The translations under genes and the position numbers were made by a program. From Cetobacterium sp. NK01 (lineage in GTDB: Bacteria; Fusobacteriota; Fusobacteriia; Fusobacteriales; Fusobacteriaceae): a stretch of 64,000 bases of DNA. Below the pieces are notes generated by a model. The model had not been told where the DNA came from, searched no databases, and was given only the letters and a program-made list of their open reading frames with translations. Below are positions 62,109 to 64,000 of this stretch, in pieces (position 1 is the first letter of the stretch; every line of letters begins with the position of its first letter). The stretch spans positions 1,116,001 to 1,180,000 of the forward strand of contig NZ_JANIBO010000001.1 in assembly GCF_024506395.1 (NCBI RefSeq). The letters run 5' to 3'.

Positions 62109-63601
62109 TGCTCATCTCCTTTATAGAATCTGTTTTTAGTAAAGATTTTTATTCCTATTAAAATTGCAATTTGAATAGCTATTGCAAAAAGGATTAACGA
62201 ACTATTTTGTGTAAATCCACCAATCAAGAATACAGATATAGCTAAAATAGCGTTTACTACAGCATATGGAGTTTGAGTTTTTACGTGATTTATATGGTCA
62301 CATCCAGCTCCTGCTGATGATAGTATAGTTGTATCTGAAATTGGTGAAACATGGTCTCCAAAAAGTCCACCTGAAAGTATAGCTCCAATTGTCACATAAA
62401 GTGGAGCATTAAAAGTTACAGCCATAGGTATAACTAGTGGTACCATAATACTGTATGTTCCCCAAGAACTACCAGTTGAAAAGGAGATAACAGCACCAAA
62501 TATAAAAGCGATAGCTGGAATAAATCCAGAGTTAATATCTAAAGTTTTTAAAAATCCAATTAAAAACTGGTCAGCTCCTAAGTCTTTATTAATAACACCT
62601 AGCGACCAAGCTAAAATCAGAATTATAACAATCTCACTCATTTTTTTCATACCACTTAAATAGATAGAAAATATCTCTTTAAATGTTTTACTTTTATAAA
62701 AAAGCATAAGTCCCATTAAAACAAGGGCTGCATATAGGTATCCACTTGTTAGAGCGGCTCTAAAAGCACTTCCTGAAACTCTAGAAGTTATAAAAGAAAC
62801 ACCAAGCATAGAAAATAGAGTTCCTAAAAGAACTAGTATTGGTACCCAAACAAAAGACCCTTTGGCATTTTCCACATGATACTTAGAGTTATCAATTTCA
62901 AATTCACTCTCATCAATAGGGTTATTTTCAAAAGTTCTCATAGGCCCAAAATCTAGCTTAAGCAGCGTTAAAGCTGGAATAATAGTCAGTGCTAATATTG
63001 GATAAACGTTAAAAGGAATAGATTTTATGAAACTTTCATAGTCTGAAAGAGACAGATTTAAAAGCTCAAACTCCTTTTGTAAAAGTCCTATGATAAAAAC
63101 TCCCCATCCAATAAAAGGAACTAAAACAGCCACAGGAGATGATGTAGAATCCAGTATAAAAGCTAGTTTTTCCTTAGAAAGTTTTAGTCTTTTGAAAAAA
63201 GGACTAAAGATTGGCCCAACAATTAATGGCGTACCTAGGTCAGAGAAAAATATCATAATCCCTGTGGAATAAGCTAAAAGTTGAGCTTTAGTTTTAGAGT
63301 TTATAGAGTTTTTAAAACTCTCAGCAAATGCGTAAGCTCCACCAGACATCATCATAAGTTCAATAAATCCACCTATAAAAATCATAAGTACAATAACTCC
63401 AGCGTTATAACTATCTGTAAGTTGATTGATAAAGTATTTCCCCACTAGAACCTTTGTAGTCTCTAGAGGATTATAACCATTTAAAATGAAAATTCCACAA
63501 AATACACTGGAAAAAAGTGACAAAACTACATTTTTAGTTTTGATAGATAAAAAAACTGCAATTAAAATTGGAATTATAGATAATACCCCATATGAAACCA
63601 T
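62063..63601 (-). CDS. NhaC-family Na+/H+ antiporter-like transporter
   Basis: This 512-aa membrane protein belongs to the NhaC group: about eleven or more segments, with FFSDLGTPLIVGPIFSPFFKRLKLSKEKLAFILDSTSSPVAVLVPFIGWG and STGSSWGTYSIMVPLVIPMA and GGLFGDHVSPISDTTILSSAGAGCDHINHVKTQTPYA as family blocks. Members exchange Na+ and H+, or transport lysine, malate-lactate or arginine-related substrates; the pairing with argH hints at the last. It is preceded by RNA-element copy 2 and a terminator. The start follows TAGGAGG. Confidence 0.9.
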   Translation of the reverse strand: MVSYGVLSIIPILIAVFLSIKTKNVVLSLFSSVFCGIFILNGYNPLETTKVLVGKYFINQLTDSYNAGVIVLMIFIGGFIELMMMSGGAYAFAESFKNSINSKTKAQLLAYSTGIMIFFSDLGTPLIVGPIFSPFFKRLKLSKEKLAFILDSTSSPVAVLVPFIGWGVFIIGLLQKEFELLNLSLSDYESFIKSIPFNVYPILALTIIPALTLLKLDFGPMRTFENNPIDESEFEIDNSKYHVENAKGSFVWVPILVLLGTLFSMLGVSFITSRVSGSAFRAALTSGYLYAALVLMGLMLFYKSKTFKEIFSIYLSGMKKMSEIVIILILAWSLGVINKDLGADQFLIGFLKTLDINSGFIPAIAFIFGAVISFSTGSSWGTYSIMVPLVIPMAVTFNAPLYVTIGAILSGGLFGDHVSPISDTTILSSAGAGCDHINHVKTQTPYAVVNAILAISVFLIGGFTQNSSLILFAIAIQIAILIGIKIFTKNRFYKGDEQCSTFQEDLKKQQVN

Positions 63602-63646
63602 TTAAATCCTCCTAATTTAGTAAAAAAATTACTACCCCAAAATAAA

Positions 63647-63786
63647 AGGCATACCAAAGAATGGTATGCCCTAGAGAACTTAATTAAGTAATAAGCGTAT
63701 TGTTATGGCAGCGTCACAATACTTAATTCACAGGATCATAACATCATCGCCGTCGGCCTTAGGCTCCGTATATGGAAGTGAACTAA
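63647..63786 (-). promoter_or_regulatory. Riboswitch-like element, copy 2, with terminator
   Basis: Read leftward it has P1 TTAGTTCAC (63786-63778) with GTGAATTAA (63731-63723), the conserved GAGCCTAAGGCCGA (63766-63753), and the hairpin TATTGT..ACAATA (63721-63698) with the same GACGCTGCCATA loop as copy 1. The alternative stem AATTAAGTA (63728-63720) with TACTTAATT (63690-63682) is a perfect 9 bp and excludes P1. The terminator GGCATACCA/TGGTATGCC (63670-63648) has a T-rich tail ahead of nhaC. The 260-bp gap 63602-63861 is fully explained by this and its promoter. Confidence 0.8.
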
Positions 63787-63811
63787 CCTCTATTTGTTTT
63801 TGTTAAGAGTG

Positions 63812-63841
63812 AGTATACAACATTTTCTTTCAAAATGTCAA
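63812..63841 (-). promoter_or_regulatory. Promoter of the nhaC-argH operon
   Basis: On the minus strand TTGACA (63841-63836), an 18-bp spacer and TATACT (63817-63812), placing the transcript start near 63805, just before P1 of the RNA element. Confidence 0.8.
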
Positions 63842-63861
63842 ACTATATTTAAAAATATTTT

Positions 63862-64000
63862 TTACTGAAGCTTTATTAAAACTCCAATAATCATGAAAAT
63901 TGATCCTAGGAAGAAAAGGATTCCTTGGAATTTAATTTGAAGTTTAGCCCAAACTCCCCACTCAATTTTAGCTATTCCTAAAATAGCCATTAAGATACCT
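63862..64000 (-). CDS. C-terminal end of a membrane protein gene (partial)
   Basis: The last 45 codons before TAA (stop at 63862-63864) are open to the window edge. They encode GILMAILGIAKIEWG, then VWAKLQIKFQGILFFLGSI and FMIIGVLIKLQ, with at least one strong membrane segment near the C-terminus. It reads in the same direction as nhaC, whose promoter starts just beyond it. The family is not recognisable from this fragment. Confidence 0.6.
   Translation of the reverse strand, partial: GILMAILGIAKIEWGVWAKLQIKFQGILFFLGSIFMIIGVLIKLQ

Overview
The window is strongly AT-rich, densely coded DNA from an anaerobic, diderm (outer-membrane) bacterium. It most resembles Fusobacteriota, probably a Fusobacteriaceae member such as Cetobacterium or Fusobacterium. 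The clues are a fusobacterial-type FplA patatin autotransporter, methionine gamma-lyase with the catalytic Cys, hybrid cluster protein, a four-subunit ferredoxin-linked 2-oxoacid oxidoreductase, beta-barrel porins and lipoproteins, combined with Firmicute-like PTS systems and a glgBCDAP operon. The assignment comes from protein features alone. No rRNA, tRNA, IS element or CRISPR array was seen.

Layout. 1-2.7 kb: 5' part of a glycerol dehydrogenase gene (leftward) and ligA. 2.7-8.8 kb: a split lactose/cellobiose-type PTS (IIB, porin, IIC leftward; DUF871/MupG-like protein and IIA rightward) around a plasmid-initiator-like (Rep_3) protein. 8.8-16.8 kb: dps, IclR regulator, lipoprotein, hcp, kdgK-kdgA, carbonic anhydrase, mscS and an outer-membrane protein. 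17-20.3 kb: a DUF2147 protein coupled to a one-module C-A-T NRPS. 20.3-22.7 kb: a polar amino-acid ABC transporter behind a leader-peptide/terminator region. 22.8-32.8 kb: glycogen operon glgB-C-D-A-P-amylase. 33-38 kb: tandem-HTH protein, PRD regulator, polysaccharide deacetylase, cold-shock protein, and mgtE with a regulatory leader. 38-45 kb: methionine gamma-lyase, an RNA-controlled YjiH-type membrane protein, a DauR-like regulator and porGDAB. 45-50 kb: a probable sRNA, a kinase-less membrane sensor with a LytTR regulator, and a second amino-acid ABC transporter. 50-53.6 kb: K+ channel, FplA, lipoprotein. 53.7-59 kb: uronate operon (GntR, TRAP transporter, KduI, KduD). 59-64 kb: UbiB-like kinase, MutT, argH, nhaC behind a second copy of the RNA element, and the end of a membrane-protein gene.

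How it fits together. KduI and KduD make 2-keto-3-deoxygluconate from imported unsaturated uronate; KdgK and KdgA, 40 kb away, take it to pyruvate and glyceraldehyde-3-phosphate; PorGDAB can then oxidise pyruvate with ferredoxin. Glycogen genes store and recover glucose. Amino-acid uptake, methionine lyase and argH suggest an amino-acid-using lifestyle.

The least ordinary part is the RNA layer. It includes a mgtE leader with a small ORF and competing hairpins, a structured leader shared by yjiH and nhaC, a leader-peptide region before an ABC transporter, and two candidate sRNAs sharing a C-rich CCCCGAC segment. Other notable items are the NRPS whose by-eye specificity code reads as asparagine, and the chromosomal Rep_3-like protein inside a PTS locus. 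Several gene starts were moved downstream of the longest ORF because of ribosome-binding sites or promoters.
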